Shown piece after piece: positions 62,301 to 64,000 of a stretch of 64,000 nt of DNA. The notes below the pieces were generated by a model that saw only the letters and a list, made by a program, of their open reading frames with translations, had not been told where the DNA came from and did no database searches. This DNA is from Cruorifilaria tuberocauda (taxonomy: Eukaryota > Nematoda > Chromadorea > Rhabditida > Onchocercidae). The stretch is taken from NCBI GenBank assembly GCA_013365365.1, contig JABVXU010000115.1, forward strand, positions 1 to 64,000. Reading direction: 5' to 3'. Numbering within the stretch: position 1 is the stretch's first letter; every line of letters begins with the position of its first letter. The translations under genes were made by a program, and so were the position numbers.

Positions 62301-62972
62301 CGCGGATCACGGAAATCAAGACGCAGTCAGTATGATGATAAAAAGTTAGAATTTCCATTTCAGTCAAAAATTTTAATCATATCACATTTGAGATATGATT
62401 TCAAAGAAGTTTAAATTTAAATTTTCGTTGCAACTTTCAAGAGATCCAAATAAATCTATCCAATGAATATATTTTTGGCATGATTAAAAGTTAATATTAA
62501 AAAGTACAAAGTATTCATTTATCAATCCAATAATTATGGCCGATCGATTTTCACCTTGGAAAAAGTATTTCTTATGAAAGTATATTTTAGAATGCAGATT
62601 ATAATGATTTTATAAAATTTTGTTCTAAGGATAGCTTCCGGTAATGCTTCACCCACTGTTGCCGTACAAACAGATTCCGTGTTATTACATTGGCCTCTGG
62701 ATGCGCAAAAGGGACTAGCATTACCGCAACAAATCATAATTCCACCGTCACGTGGGAATATTGGCCCAGATGGTCGTCCACAACCGCAAACGTATCAAAT
62801 CAGTTCTGAAATAAGGATTGCGTACGATCAGAAGGGTAGACCAATACCGCATTCTGAAGTTTCCACCTTATCCAGAGTTCGAGAGAATGAGAAATCATCT
62901 CCTCCAATATATTCGCAATCTCGAGTTAGCTCTTCAATTTTCTTAAATACTTTTCAATCTTTTGAGCAGTAA
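56357..62972 (+). CDS. Four-pass membrane protein with alternative exon 2
   Basis: Exons are 56357-56425, one of three alternatives (57073-57226, 57975-58146 or 58925-59096), then 59434-59519, 59859-60008, 60373-60514, 60750-60935, 61058-61128, 61296-61435, 61612-61739, 62152-62344 and 62630-62972. The second or third alternative gives 559 residues, the first 553; all keep the frame. The start ATG lies 9 bases after an AAGCAG acceptor. The N-terminus MAINPCFCWNIKDGT and the four hydrophobic helices resemble the LAPTM-like four-pass proteins of nematodes. Helix 1 spans the exon 1/2 junction, helix 2 is in 59434-59519, and helices 3 and 4 are in 59859-60008 and the next exon, with WWSGDVRDYW between them. 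From about residue 165 the tail is polar and probably cytoplasmic, with a His-rich stretch near 310-339 and Arg/Ser-rich segments after it. The exon at 59859 lacks an AG acceptor. I do not know the function; LAPTM relatives act in late endosomes and lysosomes. Confidence 0.8.
57073..57226 (+). other. Alternative exon 2, version X1
   Basis: After TTTGAAG the frame reads VYSLASLVLFGWQ, matching the helix of X2 and X3. It then diverges into a Cys-containing loop (QCQYWCPCFG). A GTGGGA donor after base 57226 leaves one base, the same phase as X2 and X3. If that donor is not used, the frame runs on to TGA at 57259-57261, and AATAAA follows at 57361-57366. X1 could therefore be an internal or a terminal exon. 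Confidence 0.6.
57361..57366 (+). terminator. Possible internal poly(A) signal after X1
   Basis: AATAAA lies 100 bases after the stop that ends the read-through of exon X1. It would suit a short isoform of the four-pass gene. Confidence 0.35.
57723..57747. promoter_or_regulatory. Intronic element E1, complementary to exon 2 cores
   Basis: This element between X1 and X2 is the reverse complement of a core found in all three alternative exons. Its first 14 bases pair perfectly with TATTCGGCTGGCAA in X1 (57098-57111). It pairs with X2 (57990-58013) with one bulge and one A-C mismatch, and with X3 (58940-58963) through one bulge and two G-U pairs. Confidence 0.6.
57975..58146 (+). other. Alternative exon 2, version X2
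   Basis: After TTCCAG this 172-base exon encodes the second half of helix 1 (VYCIVQLALFSWQ) and a loop ending in IPSYIESYYDTSQTLFYTG. It enters in phase 0 and leaves one base before GTATAA, as X1 and X3 do. Its product is about half identical to that of X3. Confidence 0.75.
58628..58650. promoter_or_regulatory. Intronic element E2, complementary to exon 2 cores
   Basis: This element between X2 and X3 resembles E1 and is also antisense to the shared exon core. It pairs along its whole length with X3 (58940-58963) if three G-U pairs and one bulged base are allowed. It pairs with the X1 core with one G-U pair, and less well with X2. Confidence 0.6.
58854..58896. repeat. (GA)n-rich tract before exon X3
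   Basis: A 43-base tract of mostly GA dinucleotides ends 28 bases before exon X3. A purine run so near an acceptor could affect splicing of X3, but this is inference. Confidence 0.75.
58925..59096 (+). other. Alternative exon 2, version X3
   Basis: After TGTTCAG this 172-base exon encodes IYGLMQLAIFGWQ and a loop ending in IPSYYESYWQSPEERFYTG. It has the same length and phases as X2, and 29 of 58 residues are identical by eye. Its donor is GTTTGT. Confidence 0.75.
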
Positions 62973-64000
62973 CTATATCTAGAAAATTTGATGTGGCACA
63001 TTATCCAGGATTTAGATTTTAGGCAGTAAAATATTCGTTAATCAAGAGATAAACGGAAGGGAGAAAAGGATGAATGTGAAATGTTATTAGCATATAATTT
63101 CATATGAGTTGCGGTTTTTTCTGTGATTGGGAAATTCCAGTTAAACTATCTTCAATGAGCATAAGAGTATGAACACATTAAAATATTAGGATTATAAATA
63201 TCAATAAAATTTAAATCTAAAAAAAAACTGTAATTTCTCCTTATTCTGATATCTTTCACACTTTACTAAATAACTTGATTTCGATTCTGATAAGGAATCC
63301 TTCATAGGTATCATTTTTGAAATCAAGTATTATTAAATTACACTTGAATTGCACGAGAAATAGTAATGGCATTGATAATTATAGTGGTAATGATGATATA
63401 AGTTAAAAAAAAATGGGTATCGTTTCAGCTGATTGATCTGTAGTACTAATTCAGTTTTTTATTTCTAAAAATTTCATTTCCATTTTAGTCCTTCGTATTT
63501 CTCTTTATTTCAAATAATTTTAATTTTTTTGATTTGAATCTTTTTCTTTTCAAATTTTTATTACTGATATTTCATTCCAGCCTTACTCAGTTACTTCTAT
63601 TGTATGATGATTACTTACTGCTGTTCATCGTCTACAGCATATTCCAGTATTTATTCCAGTAAGTCATTACTTAATTTATAATTAAATAACAGAGCTTTTT
63701 TAAACTGAAGAGAAAGGAAGAAGAGTCCAAAGTGAACGAACATTTGTAAACGTAATGAAACGTGCAAACGTGTAGTTTCTTTTCAGATAATATTGTTGTC
63801 CAAGATGAAACGTGAGATGATATACGGTTCTTGTGATATGTTTGTGTATATCTGAACAATTTTATTTTAGCTGTGCATTTTAAAAATGAAGTGAAGTGTC
63901 ATTGATCATGAATGATTCATTCCTCCACTATTCATTCCAATATTTCATATCCCAAAAAAGTATTAATTCCAAAATTAAAAATGATCAGATGGGAGAAGAA
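62973..64000. other. 3' UTR and intergenic DNA
   Basis: After the stop of the four-pass gene I see no further gene. Short frames on both strands lack splice context. Confidence 0.5.
63203..63208 (+). terminator. Possible poly(A) signal of four-pass gene
   Basis: AATAAA occurs about 230 bases past the TAA stop of the last exon of the four-pass membrane gene. Confidence 0.4.

Noticed and set aside
62534..62737. Minus-strand frame with several Cys
   Set aside because: It is the antisense of the last exon of the four-pass gene and has no splice or start support.

Overview
The window is AT-rich nuclear DNA from a nematode. Its intron style fits a clade III, filarial-type worm: small exons, introns mostly 100-1500 bases, TTTCAG-like acceptors, and single acceptors a few tens of bases before start codons that look like spliced-leader trans-splice sites. 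I judge this from gene content and intron structure only, so the species is not identified.

Layout. 1-5850: an ABHD14-type alpha/beta hydrolase on the minus strand, flanked by two diverged direct copies of one repeat. 6860-6931: tRNA-Glu(UUC), minus strand. 7588-13049: the SLC30A9 mitochondrial zinc exporter, plus strand, 10 coding exons. 13731-13850: a possible small exon. 15834-16211: an unrecognised 125-residue single-pass membrane protein, minus strand. 16285-32200: about 16 kb with no gene I can support, full of microsatellites and degenerate tandem repeats. 32218-52311: a 38-exon, 1907-residue MUP-4-type matrix receptor, plus strand, which I could thread in one continuous frame. 52312-56356: intergenic DNA with a small tandem array. 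56357-62972: a gene for a four-pass membrane protein with a His- and Arg-rich tail, plus strand.

How the genes relate. They look like independent single genes; none is close enough to a neighbour to suggest an operon. MUP-4-type receptors tie the epidermis of nematodes to the overlying cuticle, and the long upstream gene-free region may hold its control elements.

The most unusual item is in the last gene. Three tandem versions of its second coding exon (57073-57226, 57975-58146, 58925-59096) have compatible splice phases and look mutually exclusive. The two introns between them each carry a 23-25 base element (57723-57747 and 58628-58650) that is the reverse complement of a core shared by the three exons. 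That arrangement suggests RNA base-pairing controls exon choice. The same gene also has an apparent GG instead of AG acceptor before its third membrane segment. Two GC-AG introns are inferred in the SLC30A9 and MUP-4 genes. All exon boundaries were worked out by eye from frame, splice signals and family similarity.
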